Origin: Archilochus colubris
Taxonomy: Eukaryota; Chordata; Aves; Apodiformes; Trochilidae
DNA: 64,000 bases
NCBI GenBank assembly: GCA_023079485.1
Contig: CM041083.1
Location: forward strand, 173,345,480-173,409,479
Reading direction: 5' to 3'
Numbering within the stretch: the first letter of the stretch is position 1; the number at the start of each line of letters is the position of its first letter. The notes under the pieces were generated by a model. The model did no database searches. It was not told the origin of the DNA and worked only from the letters and a program-made list of their open reading frames with translations. Position numbers and translations under genes: made by a program. This document shows positions 47,940-61,605 of this stretch, piece by piece.

Positions 47940-50900
47940 TCTCTCAGTTCAAATCTGAACTTTTGAAAATCTGGATCCTACTTGGAATTTGCAGTCTGAT
48001 ACCCAAGGAGAATCACATTCTCCCTTTTAACCACAATGTTTCAGATGATGTGGGTGCTCCATCAGTTGTACAATGGCCCCACACCATGCTTTCTTCTCAG
48101 ATTCCTTGCTTCCTGGGATGGCCTGTGCTCTTTACCATTAGACATGTCAGCCCTCCCCTGCATATTACTTGTGACCCACTTTCCTGGCTTGTCTCTAACT
48201 TGGTTTTCTCCTTTAGACACCCCATCAGCTGTAAATATTCCTAGGGAAAAGATAGTGGTTTTGCCATATTGTTGTGAAATATGTATTTGCAGAGGATCAA
48301 AAAAGGTTAATCTCCCTTCATTCTAGCCTTGCTTGGCAGAACCCCAGCTGATGCTGATACTGATGCTCCTTCTAGACTTACAGAGAGCTCTCACATTTGG
48401 GATTGTTTGGCTTTTTTACCCACCTAACCTGCGTGGCATTGATTTTTGTTCCTTTTGAAGAAGCCATGTGGTGCTCATCTACTGGTGTTACAGCAGCACA
48501 TGTTTGTCCTGGGATCTTTAATCTCCTCAAGGAACTCTTTCAAGTTCCTTGCTTTCTATCTTCTGCAAGGGGCTGCAAATGAAGGAAATGACAGAGGAGG
48601 AAGGATCAAGAGGGGGGGGTGCCTTAATGAACAAATGATTCCTCTCCTGTGGGACCAGGAAATGAATTAAAACCAGAGCCTGCAACCAGGATTGATTAGC
48701 AGGTGCGAAAAGTGGGAGGGGAGCTGCATAAGACAGGGACAGAGGTGTTCATGTCCTGAAGCCAATGACACTATCACTGGTTTCCAGACTGACAGCTATG
48801 GGTGTCAAGAGGTGAGTTTCCCAGTGAGGCTTCTTGGGCTGCAGGGATGGGGTAAGGTCTCCTCACATTCAGTAGATGTGTTGAAATGCCAACAAATGCT
48901 CCTGCTCTGCATCTCTAGAAGCAGCGGGCCCTGGACACCTGCACTGATCTGGACCCAAACCAACATCTCCAGGTTTTGTACCCCTGCCACAAAGGTAAAG
49001 CTGGCCTGACTGACCAGAAGAGGAGCTTAAAAGACCAGACTGGCATCAGAGTGGTCTTGGTTCAGTTCTTGGCTCACTTCAAAACTCCATTGAGAGCTGG
49101 GGTGAGATATTTCCCTTTTTCTTTTTTTTTTTTTTTGCCTCCTGGAGGGCAAGAAAGATAAAAAGCTTTGCTTTTCCCCCCATCAGTGGCTCTGTAATGC
49201 CTTATATTTTTAATATGATCTCCATGAGGTGAGGCCCATTTCCTCAGCCATGGTCATGCTGCTCTTGGCTTAGAGGAGTCCTGAACTTCAGTTCTCTCTC
49301 TGTATTCACAATCATAAGAATTTTGTCTTAGTGAAGACTACAGGATCTGCCCATCTAAAATATCCCTTAAACAAATAAATTCTCCCTGAGCTGCGCTAAG
49401 TGCTTTTTGATCTTTTCTAGGAATCCATTTATCTGGATGTTTAGTTTTTGATGTGCACCGCTGTATTTCTCTTCCACCCTTGCTGTGTTTACTGGTGAAT
49501 ATTTGATCAAAACATTTTTTAAAAGCTTCATTCTTTTTTTTTTTTTTTTTTTTTTAAGATATTCTCTTCCCTGGGCCCCAGATTCCTGTTGATTTCATCT
49601 GGGCACAAGTACAGCTCTTTGCCTGCACTCCCTGGCTGCCGGCTTTGGGCTGCTGTTGGTCTATTACACCCGGGGGGAGCAGTAGGAAGCTAATGACCAA
49701 AGACAGAGGAGAGTTACACAAAAGACTGATGAATAAAGCCTGTAACAAACCAAAAATAACTGTGGAGAGGCAAGGAAGAGGGAAGAAGGCGGGTTGTGCT
49801 GCTCAAACCTCTAGACTGGCACTGTGTGCTGCATTACAACGATGGAGCCACAGGAGAAGAGCAGAAGGGTCCCCGTCCCTATTTCGTGTGCAGCACCAAC
49901 CTGCTGCACATGGTTCTGGCCAGGAGAAGGATGTCCCAGCTCCCTGCTCCAAGGACACCACCTGGCCAGCTCAGCTGGAGTGCTGACCTTCAATAAACTG
50001 GGAACCAACACATGGCTCTTCTCTCCTACCACACTTGTCCTGAATAAACACTTGAACAGCAAACAGTAGCAACCTGGTTTAACCGGGCTGGAGGTGAAGG
50101 CAGGGTTGAAAGCATTTATTTGTGTTTTAAAAGACTACTCAAAACCTTATTTTCAAGGACGAGTTAAATAACCTCATTGTCACGTTGCCATTGCATTTTG
50201 AAGTTAAACAGCTCCGTGATCTATGAACTCAAATCACACAGTTAATTACCCAACGTTCCCCCTCCTTGCTCCTCCCCATCCCCCAAAACACCCCCCCCAG
50301 CAACGCTTTGCTCTTGAAATACATTATATTTCTTTGACAGTCCACCGAGAACAATGTCTGCTTTTGTGACAGCGACATTGCCAGTGGTGTAAAAATCTAT
50401 GCGTCTGTCAGGTTTCCCCATGTGAAACATAATTGCTTAATTTCCATTTGAAAGTACATCCCTGACATTAGAACAACGTAGCCACACCAAGGATAACAAT
50501 GATTTCCTGACACCTACAATGGGGCATAATGTGGTAATAAATATGTGTGCAAAATGAATGCTCCGCACACAGAGGGAGCAGGTCTGAATTTACAGCTGCA
50601 GATGAAGTGTTCCTCAGGAAAGAAAAAAAAAAATCAAAAATAGAAAGAAACCAACAGATTAGCATCAGTGTGAGTCTATGTCAACCAGATGGCTTGCTAA
50701 GGAAAAAGAGCTTCCCTGCTTTATTCTGGTAACCCTGGCTAGCAGGCTGAATGTCTGAGATGAGAAGAGAAAAATGATCTCACCAAGTTGGTTTTTTTGT
50801 TGTTATTTTTTTTTCTTCTTGCATAAATATGGCTTGAGCTGAAGCGGAGCAAAAGCTTTGAAAAGGACACAGAAGTTGTCCCCTAACGCTGGTGTGTGAT

Positions 50901-53900
50901 GGATCAAGAGAGCTCAGGGACGTGGGTTCAAGCATGCAGGAATCACAGTGGAGAACACTGCCAGCTAGGAGGAAGGGGAGTCCCCAGGGACTGACTGCTG
51001 CTTCTAGTGAGGCATCTACCCTGCACCTTGACATGATGATGTGCTTTTTCCTATGACATCTCTCTCCCTGGTGTGCTCCCCCTAAAAAAAGTAGTAAAAG
51101 TCACCTCCCCAAGCCCTAGTTCCTAGCATCCTTAGCTGTTGATGTGGTGCCAGTCAAGACCAGGCATGGGCCTAATGTGCCAATGGACTTGGGGATGGAG
51201 CACACAGGCAGCTCATGTAGAGACAGCTATCATTGGCTGCTGCCTGATCCAGGTACCTTATTTTAGGCATTTAACTGAACACTTTGTTAGCAGCAGCTTC
51301 CTCCAGAGTCACTGGAGACAGAAGTTTGTCATCACTTAAGTGCTGACAAAGGGTCTGGTGGTGCCTCTCTCTACAGATTGTGGTGAAAAAATCCTAGTGC
51401 AATAAGATTCTTAGTTTGGCCAGAAGTTAAATGGGATGAGTCCCTCCTCAGATGCCTACCTCTGCTCTCCTTTGCTCCAGCAGCTCAGGACATCCTCACC
51501 AGCAAACTCTGAATGATTCATCTTTTTTTTTCCTGGAGACAATGCAGTTTGACAGCTACATAAGGGACCCATAACTAGCAGCTTGGAGAAGGCCAAGGGT
51601 ACTTTAAAGACTTGGGAGACCTGAGGGTAGATTTATAGCAATGGCTTTCTACTAAAGTATCAAGAAAACTCTTGTACAATGGTTCCTAGGTCAGGCATCT
51701 TCTTTGGACAACATGCTTCAAACAGCAAAGGATTTGGCTTGGAGTTCCTGGACTCCACTGAGAACTAAGTGCATTTTAGTGGCACTATGATGAGACGCAT
51801 CCTTACAGAGATGCTGTAAAAGTAGTCGGGGTGATTTGACCTCTCTTATCTGCAACAGATGATGAGATGAGACTGTGCACTGAGCAGCAGGAGAAGAGAG
51901 TCCTCCTTCTCATAGGGGAAAGTGTGGCACTGGTTGTCAAGATCTGCTTTGGGTCTGGGGCATGATCTGCAGGGCAAGACCAGGATAGCTATTTTTTCAT
52001 TTTTCTTTGTTTCAATTCTGTGCCAAATGGAAATTTCTCACAGTAATAAGGTGGGAAGATGTTTAACTTTGATTTGTTCTACGGTAGAATGAATGTGTGT
52101 GGAATATCCAGTCCTTGATTCTTTGCTTGTCTTTGGCAGCGAATGAATGTCTGTCATTGCGAACGTCTACAAAATTACTATTTTAATGACCTGTTTGCTT
52201 CAATTAAGGCCTGGCTATTTTCTTTCCAAGAAGCAGAGAGTTGGGGAGGGGGAGACTGAGCAGGGAAAAAAAAAAGCTGATCACTAGGACGTGTAAGTAG
52301 AACATTTAAGGGGCCAGCTGAAACCGAGAGTGGATTTGGAAAGGCTGTGTGATGAATCTGTGACATTGCAATATTTCAATCATCACATTTCAGATTCTGG
52401 TTCATGCATCATTTGCTATGAAAGTTTTGAGATTTTAATCAGTGTTTCAAGAGTAAATTGATACAGCCTAATCATTTAGAATCTCTGGCACAAGACCAAA
52501 GTGTATTATGTTAAGTGTATGTTATGTATTATAAAAGCTGCTTGCTGAAAATTAATTGAGTATTCCCGTGCTAGATGATGTTTCTCCATTCCCCAGAGCC
52601 CATCCCTTTGCGTGCGAGTGTTTTCCCAAGTGCATTGCAGATGCCAGAGAAAAGGTGAATATATAACATATGTAAAAGACTGGCTCGGTTAGACACAGCA
52701 CAGTATCAAGCCTGCTAACCTCTCTGGATAGATTATGGGGCTGTTTATTTGTCTTCATGATGTGTAGGAGGAAAACTGCCGGGTACGAAATTAAAAGGAA
52801 AAAAAAAATATTTTCCATAGAAGCAAAATGTAAGAAAGCCTGTGCCGTGACTCTAATTTATGTTAAAAATTGGAAATGTGTTTGCATTTCTTCTGATGAC
52901 TTATGTGGACTTGGCAGAACAAGCAACCCAAGTAAATGACATGGTGAGCAGCCAGTGAATCTAGGTAAGGAATGTGCCATCATACTGTGTATTTGAAGGC
53001 TCAGTGAATTCCCCTGTTATACTTGTCCTTCAATCTGTACCAGTGGCCAAGTGTTCAGAGATGAGGGACTGGGCACACATTTAATTTCCCAAAAGCCAAC
53101 AGTGGGTGGCCCCCCAGCATTATTTATGCTCAGTGCTGACACTTCTGATGCAAACAACTTCCATCTGGAGGGGTTGGTTTCTCAGAGGGACTTGGGGCCC
53201 TTTTGCAAAGAGGGGTTGTTTTTGGAGCTTCCCCTAACTACCTGGGGCAGAAGCAGTCAGTTCAAACACTTTTCACTTGAGTTCAAATAACCCTGATGCC
53301 TGATCCATGGGTCTGAGCAGGGCATCCCCAACTCAATCTCCCCACCATTATGTTCTCCTCAGCATATTGGTTGAAGCTGTCCTGATTCATTTGTGTGTTT
53401 CTGTCATTCCCAATGAATGAATAGCACAAGGAGATGGGTGCTCACTGCCTGCAGCTGTGCAAGTCCTCCTCATCACACGATTACTTCCTCTTGCCAGAAC
53501 TGGTACTATTTTTATGAATTTGAACATCAACACTCTGAGCATGTGTCCCTCCTTGTCCCTTCTCTGACCCACTCATAAGATGTCAAAGGATGTTCATCAG
53601 TCTGAATTGGGTATAGCAAAGGTTTCAAGCCCTTTTGTCCACATCCCAGGCAAGAGTACCCATTTACCACTGCTTAAGACCTTCAGCCACAAAGTGGGAA
53701 GAAAGGCCATGTTTCCTTTCAGTGGCTTTGGACCGGCCATCTAGCCTGCCCACTTGAGTCTTTCTTTGCCTCTTGGCTTTTTTAAAAGCACTGAGTCAGT
53801 GGAAGGAAAGCATTTTTTGGGGGTAATTTCAAATGTTTCGGTCAGCCAGAATTAATTGTTTCATTCTGCTGAATATTGGGAATCTTTTCTTTCTGTTTCA

Positions 53901-56900
53901 GTTCAATGTGTAGCCTCCTCCCCAACTGGAAAACCAATAATTATCGTGGCCTCAATCAAAGCACACTTACTACCTGGCCTTTTAAGATAAGACTTGGTCC
54001 ATGAGATGGAAGAGGGAGATATCTGGAAGGAGGACATCCTGCTATCCTCTGGATAGAACATCCCAAGGCACTCAATCAGCTCCTTTCTGGTCAGAAGGTT
54101 TGTAGTTCCTTGCCTCCATGCAAGGCTTTGTTTGATTAAGACCAAAAGGTCAGGAGTACATTTGCTGGGTGAACATGTATCATATCACATTTACTGAGGA
54201 GAGAAATCCCACATCTGGCTTCTCCCTCCGGGCCTGTCAGTCTGCAGTCAAACGTCTGCAGTTCCACTCTATAGTACTTACTCCCTTCTAGAGGACAGGG
54301 AGCTGGCTTCATCAGTCAGCAGCCTACTCATCACCTTGTGGCCATGAAACAGCTGAGGGGTGTCCTGTTACTAACTCCCCTGCTCCCAAAGGAGTCCTCC
54401 TGCAGTCCAAGGCTGCAGCCTTTGCCCTGCTCCCTGACCATCTGACACGATGTCTTGGACCACTTGGAGAAGGTGTCCTGTGGGAGAGGCTTCATGCTTA
54501 TGACCACAGGTGATTTAACATTGAAAGGAAATGCAGCTTAGCTGCTCACTCTTGTAATTAGCAGGAAAAAAAATCCAGGCATTTAATCACTAATACTCAC
54601 TCTTCCTGTTAGGAGAGTGAGCAGGAATAGAAATGGGGTATCCAAGATGGTAAAATACCCCAAGGTTCAAAACTGATGTCCCCTTTCAACTCTGGGGTTG
54701 AAAGTTCATTCTCTTTAGGAAGTGAATGATGTGGTGACTATGAAATCCTTGTCTTCTACCCTTGTGTAATTTGGACACAGGCAACATTCCTCTAAAGACA
54801 GGAGGCCAAAGTCTTTTTTTGTAGATCATGGAAGAGCTTGAAGAACTTCCTCAAAATTTCAAAGGTACTGTAGTCTTAGCACCGGATATCCAGAGACAAA
54901 AATGCTTCATTTATCACATATGTGAAATAGCACAACCAGGCAAAAAACCTATCAAAGAGCTTGAAGTGCTCAAAGACCTTAAAGCTCTGCACTGCTAGAG
55001 CTGAACATCTCCATCCTGAAATTCAGAGTCTATTACTTCCTTCCTGTTGCTGGCTGCTTATTCACCACACAGCTGTAGCCATCCAAGCACACCTGGTCCC
55101 ATTTGCTGTTCTTTTTCAGAGGGAGCCTGTGAGGTTCAATAACACTGAGTAGCCATGCACAACCCAAACAGATGAGCAAACTCTCTGTGTTGGGCCAGTT
55201 GGGGTATCTCAGAAAGCCTCCTTCCAAACCCAGAATTCCTCTTCTGTCCCATTGGGGTGGTCCATGACGTGTCAATTGCTATGATCTATTATATTGCTAC
55301 TGACAGGTCCCTTGTTTCTCCACACCCATAAGAGCCCACAAGCCCACCACAATTGCCATACTCCTCTCCTATTCATCTCTGCATCTTCCAGAATCACAAA
55401 GAGGTTAGATGGTATTGGGACTTTCCCTCTGTACCCCTATTCTCTGTATCCTTCACCTGGGCCAGATAAGAGCCCTGTTTCTTAATACCCAGCCTAGTTC
55501 AGGCCATGATTTCTGTATTATTTGTGAGCTGGGACACTACTGCTGGGGCACAGTACTCTGGAAGTTGTGTGAATATGGTTAACACAACCAGCTAAAGCAG
55601 GCCATAACCACAGCTTAACACTCACTTCCCTCAGTTTCCAGCAGAAGTGCGCTCATGGAGATAGCACAGCATGAGTTAAAGCTCCTCAGCTCTTCAGGAG
55701 CCATGAGAACTTTTCTGTTCTTGTATCTCCCAGGGATGGGCTTGGGAGTGCTCATGGGACCTTTTCTATGGATGACTGAACTGAAAAGAAGGGATTGTGG
55801 AGGATGAGAGCCCCAGCTTTCTCTTGTTCACATCCTGACCTTTGCCAAGTTATTTGGACTTTCTGTGTCTGCTTCCCCTTGAGCAAAATCAAATGGTGCT
55901 TCTGCAGCTCAGTGAGGCATCTGGTGCTCCAACAATGAAGGTGCTAAATTTTGTCGGGGAGTTACCAAGCTACCGTGAGCTGTTTATGGGGTTTGACTTG
56001 GGAAATGCTAGAGCAGAAAAGGCAGAAATCACAGGGAAAACGTTCAGGCAGGTCTGTGCAGACATCAAGGCGGGACAGAGCCCATCACCATGAGAATCAA
56101 GCAGGTGTCAGGGCCAGAAATCACAGCTTTACTCAATTCTGTAAATTTATGGTTTCCAACTTTCCCCCCCCCTGTTTGCAAACCTTAGAAAATTATTTTA
56201 AGGGAAGGACACATCACTGTTTAGTGAATTCAAGTTCACTAACAAGAGGCATTCCTGGTCTCCACAGGCCACAGAGACTCCAGGTTGAAAATATCTGCTC
56301 TGCGTGTAAGTAATAACTCTTAGGTACTTGCTGTTCCAGACCTTGGAGGATGACACAATCTCGGTTTTTAGCCAAAGTATTACATGGGCCGCCTACTACC
56401 GGATCTCTGGCTCCCCTTTGCTTAACTCTGTGCTGCGCTTCACTTGTGAATGAAATCAAGCATGGGGAGCAAAAGTCCTTGGTCAATATTACCTCTGAAT
56501 CTTCTGCGTAGTGCAGAGGATTTGAATTATGGCTCCAGATCCAGCTTGTAACTACCTGCCCTCATCCTGTATGGTTTTTATTAAAATAGTCTCTCAGCAA
56601 ATGTCTTATTAGCAAACCAAAGTTTAGGGGCTCTTTCCTCTTTCAAAGGACACTCGCTGTGTCATGACATTATATGTCATCATCATCTTTATATTAGCAG
56701 CTAAAGAGCAAGGCTCTGGACTGTATTTGATTTTTTTTTTTAAAGCAGGTAATAAAACCATCCTTTTCATTTTGGGAGTGATAGCAAAAGCACTGAACAC
56801 TTCTGTTTACCTTTTTTACTACCCAGTATCGTCATTCTTTAAGTCTGGGCTGAAAACTCATCTTCTTTTTTCATTAAAGTGCTCAATATGAGGATTTCTG

Positions 56901-59900
56901 CAATTTATTGCTCCTTACTTTCCATGTATTAAGACAAAACACTAAGCCTAGGATGTCCTTTGCCATTGCTAAAGCTCTGCATCCTTGTCTGATTGGAAAG
57001 CCACTCTTCATTGTTCCCTTTTGTACACTCTCCATGAAGCCAACTGGCTTCACAGCTGCTGGCAGATAACAAGTGAGAACAAATAAGAGGTGTTAAAGAA
57101 GAAAAGCACCAGGAAAATCTCCAAACAGTCCTCAATGTGAACAGATCTAGCTTGTTAGCCACCCCAGGAGAAAACTCTGGCAAGGTTGAGAAGTACCTTT
57201 CTTTGATGCCTCTGCTGTCCCATGAGACTCAATTGTTCTCCTGGGCAGATCTGGTGTATTGCATTCACCTCTGTCTGACAGAGCTGCTGCTTTCTTCTGA
57301 CTTCTTCTGTCATCAGCTCTATCACAAGTTCTCCAGGTCATGCAGCAAAATCAGCAAAGCCAAAAAACCTTAGAGCAAAAAGTTCTAGAAACTTGCCTAT
57401 GGGAGAGAGTAAGATAGGTGAGGTAAAGCATAGCCAGGCACAACAAATGGACATGAGGTGGTGTGAAGGAACATATCAGACCAAAGGAAAAGAGCACAAA
57501 GTCCTGAGAACAGTCGTCTTCTGCTTCACAGCTGTCAGGCAGCAGACCAGAGGTGAGTATGATGGGCTCAGGAAGCAACCTTGTAGAAGCACAATGTCTA
57601 CATTCTTATATCTTTCTTTCTTGTAGCTGCACTGACTCATCTACCTTCATGAAACAAATAGAAATTTTACAGTGCCCATAGGAGATTCCAAACTCCCCCC
57701 AAACACCTTCAAAAACTCACTGATGAAGGTGACTTATGATATTGAAGTGAGGCCATTGCAGGGCAAATGGCCATATGAGACACAGGTGACTTGGCACCTG
57801 CAGGACAGGTTGACAAAACAGCTTGGGAGGTGATGACTTTTTCCACTCAGAGTAAATGACCCTCAGAGTAACTCATCATCAACCCATAAAGGTGTGAACT
57901 CTGCTGTGACCAGACCAGATTAGTACTGTATTTCATGGCAGCAGTGTTCAGAGTGAATAAGGCCAAATCGGGTTATAAAATTGCTTCAATTTCTGTGAAA
58001 GGGTCCCACATAGTGCAAAATTTGAAATCTAGGTTTGTTGTGATAGGAACTTGGTAGTGATGCCCTCTAGCTATGGTTGAGATGAGCACTAACATAGATC
58101 CCTTTTGCCAAGTCCTGTTGCTGTCATACAGGCTGGTGCACAACCTCCATTGGCATTGACTATCACAAATCTTTGCCCTAGGAACAGCCAGGAACCAGGT
58201 GCAAACCCCAGTCAGCAAACAAAGCCACAGCTTCTGCCAGCAACATGCAGAAATAAATTGTTAGGGATGTAGGGACAGCAGCAGCAAAGCCAAAGGGATA
58301 GATTTTAATGGGACTTTGTTGCCTTGCTATAGGACAATCAGGAAAGTGGAACTCATAAAGGCTGTGGAAAAAAATAATCTGTCCCTTAGGCTGCTAATTG
58401 CCATAGGAACTAGATGAGGCATGACCTGGCTTTACTGGGCTCATCTGGATGATCCACAGCCCACCTCCCTTTCTGTGAAATGAAGTGTCAGGAACATTTT
58501 AAAATGAGCCTTTGATGTACTCACTGCTGGCAGTTCTGCTTGTGGTGAGCAGCTGCTTGTCATCAATGCACTCCGTAAGAGTGACCACCCTGCTGCCCAG
58601 GCTTCCACAGCATCCTCCTCCAGAAGCAGTTAGAGGAGGAGGAAGAAGAAAGCAGATGTGACAATACCTAGTGCACCAAGGAGCCTGGAAACCAAGGACT
58701 CACAACAGGAGAGTGGGAGGGAAGGAAAGCTCTTGAGGATCAGGCTTTCTTGCATTTTATTGTCCTTTAACACATACAGGCTGGCTCGGATGCTCGCATC
58801 CACACAGGAGTGTCTGTAGTTACCAAGCTGCTTTTGTGTGCACAGCTATCAGAGAGCTGTGGGGTTCCAAAAAAAGGATTAGACAAATTCAGAGAGGGTA
58901 AGTCTGTGCTGGCTGTTAAACTTGGTGGTCTGGACATAACCCTGGGCCTAGAGAGCCTTTAAGTTGCTGGTATTTGGAAACCAGGAGAGGATGCCAAGCA
59001 GGGCCTCAGTCTCAGTACTTCCTATTCTTAAGGATCTGTCCAAAGGATTTTCTACTGGCCCCTGCTAGGATGCTAAGCTAGCCAAACCTTTGATCAGAAT
59101 GTGTTCCTCTACCTTAATGTTGTTATTCCCCTATGTAATTTGGGCACACAAATGGGAAATTATTTTAGCTGTGCTCTTCATCCCAGCACCATCCCCAGCA
59201 TGCCCAGCACATGGAGGCTCTCCTAGCGTGTGCTGGCTAAAGGCTGACAACTACATGCATCAAGGAGGAATTCATAAATCTGTTACTGTTTGCACACTCC
59301 TGAGATTCAAAATATTGTCTTTGCCAGAAACAATAGCCTCTTGGTCTCACTAGATGGGAAGTGGGATCCTGCTGACTCCTTTTCTGCCACGAATGCTCCC
59401 GCTCTGTCAGTATTTCATTCTTTCTCTATGGAGGGGTCCCATCCCTGCATGGAGTGATATATGAGCCAACAAACAGGCAAAGCTTTTGCATCTGGACTGA
59501 GGTTCATGAGCCACTTCATGGTATGTCGCTGATACGGTTTCTTTTTTTTTACTTCAGGGCAGAAGAAAAAATCCCAGCCGTGGGCATTTTCGAAGACAAG
59601 CAGCTGAGCACATGTTGCAGTGAAATCCCCTCCTCTCAAAGGCAGAGGAGAGTTAGTGGCAGATTTGATCTGGCTCCTGCTGGCAGAAGGTAGGGTGGTA
59701 GCTAGCCCAAGGAGAAACACCTTTCTGTGCAAACACAGGATGACACATGTGAAGATGGGGATAACCCATAGTCCATCTCCTGGGGCAATTTTGTTTGGAA
59801 ACAGGGGTCGAAACGAGCCATTTGAGTCATGTTTCTAAACCTAAATAAACCCTAAAATTTCCCTCGAATTTACTACTTAGATAGTAATAGAATAGTAGAA

Positions 59901-61146
59901 GAATTGAAGTTTTCTATTTGTGCTTTCACCCCACTGCAGTGCTCTTTCCCAGACCCTTTGTCTGTCCTCTGGTCTGCCCTGATCATTTCAAAACACGTTC
60001 CCCTATTCCTGCCTCTTGTTGGCTCTCTTTCCTTCCCTCCTTCTACTGTCACTCTCCAAAAATATTAAAGTAACAGAGACAAAGAAAACTTCAGCTCATA
60101 TGCCATTTGATATCCTATTCATGGAGTTTTTTTGTTGTGTCCTCCAGTTCCAAGTGCTTGGTTGCTATTTGTTTCAGGCCAGGACAGTGTTTCCCTGTTT
60201 TATATGTATGGTTTCCCAAGCATGGGGAGGTGTAGATCTAATTCTATGTCTACTGCTTACATTTTCCTCTCCACCTACTTTCAGAAGACATCCTGCTATC
60301 TCATTTTCATATCATTCAGTGAGCTGACATTCATCCTCTGACAGCTAACAGGGAAGACACAACTGGGCATTATGATATAAGCCATATTTTATAAAGGATT
60401 TTCTTTGGGCTTTACGTGAAGAATGGTTGTATTACTTGACACTTCAAAATAAACTGAGCTCCCAAACTTTTCCCAGAATACAGAGCAATATTGTTTTTCT
60501 CTGGTTTATACTGGGCCAGCAGGCTCCCTGTGCAGCCTTTCTGCTCAGCCTGGCTGCAACAGGGATTTGATTTCATCCTCAGCTGCATACAGATTCTTCC
60601 TCAGCACTCATGTTGGCCCTTTTCCCTTTTCACTTCCACTTCAGTTTCTCTTCTTTCACCTATTTTGAAGTTTTGATTCTCTACAGAGGAGAAAACGTGG
60701 CACTTAGGGCAAGGAGGCCTTCAGAAACAAGGAGACCTAGACCAATTGAAGGCAAAATTAAAAACTGAAGTAACAGTGCATCACCCCGAGTGCTGGGTGT
60801 ATTTTGATGGCTTGAACAATGTTACCCAAAATAATAACTTATCTTTTTGGGTGGGCTTGTCTGCGCTGTAATTTTTTTCTGGGTGTAAACAGCTCCCTGT
60901 GTACTTTGTCCTTTTATACTGCATTATATAAAAACACCTAATAGTGTCAATCCCAATACTTCAAGCAGTCAATATACCACAGGTTGCTGCTTTTGATGAA
61001 GATCTACCTGGACTAGAAGAGATATAAAAAGCTTATTTATTTTGAGAAAGAAAAGAATTTTTAAAAGCTGGATGGAGGATGGGTGGACTGGGATTCAGAG
61101 AAGCCTTCTGTAATGGCAGATTTCTTTTTAGCAACAAGATGCTAAA
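47940..61146. other. Intergenic, about 13 kb with no gene supported
   Basis: I read both strands for splice-bounded conserved coding blocks and found none I trust. Contents: a T-rich run near 49120-49135, T22 at 49534-49555, a C8 run at 50291-50298, a stretch with retained CpGs at about 50150-50600, and AT-rich, possibly conserved text at about 52360-52560. In human the next gene after RNASEH2B is GUCY1B2 in opposite orientation. I could not find guanylate cyclase motifs here. Confidence 0.5.
49534..49555. repeat. T22 homopolymer
   Basis: An uninterrupted T run in intergenic sequence. Confidence 0.9.
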
Positions 61147-61605
61147 CAGGTCCAAAGGAGGGCAACCAGGCTGGTGAAGGGACTCGAGCACAGACCATAT
61201 GAGGAGAGGCTGAGAGAGCTGGGGCTGTTCAGCCTGGAGAAGAGGAGGCTCAGGGGAGACCTCATCGCTGTCTACAACTCCCTGGAAGGAGGTTGGAGCC
61301 AGGTGGGGGTTGGGCTCTTTTGCCAGATGACTTTCAACAAGACAAGAGGGCATGGTCTTAAGTTGTGCCAGGGGAAATTTAGGTTAGATATTAGAAAGAA
61401 TTTCTTTATGGAGAGAGTGATCCGGCATTGGAATGGGCTGCCCAGGGAAGTAGTGGATTCTCCATCCCTGGAGATATTTAAAAAGAGACTGGATGTGGCA
61501 CTCAGTGCCATAGTCTAGCAACCTCAACGGTGGTTCAAGGGTTGGACTCGATGATCTCTGAGGTCCCTTCCAACCCAGCCAATTCTATGATTCTATGATT
61601 CTAAG
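61147..61605 (+). mobile_element. CR1 LINE, 5'-truncated, relatively young
   Basis: An open frame at 61174-61518 reads the CR1 ORF2 C-terminus: [20 protein letters not shown], then [19 protein letters not shown] and [20 protein letters not shown] with a natural stop. The tail GGACTCGATGATCTCTGAGG and ATTCTATG repeats (about 61582-61605) follow. The last 114 codons are uninterrupted, so this is the least decayed CR1 here, but it is severely 5'-truncated and cannot move on its own. Confidence 0.97.

Noticed and set aside
47948..47961. GTTCAAATCTGAAC considered as a tRNA T-arm
   Set aside because: It is a simple palindrome; no acceptor stem, D arm or anticodon arm can be placed around it.
59415..59732. 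105-codon antisense open frame with basic residues
   Set aside because: No recognised family, no splice-site context, and the lysine run comes from a T tract on the + strand.
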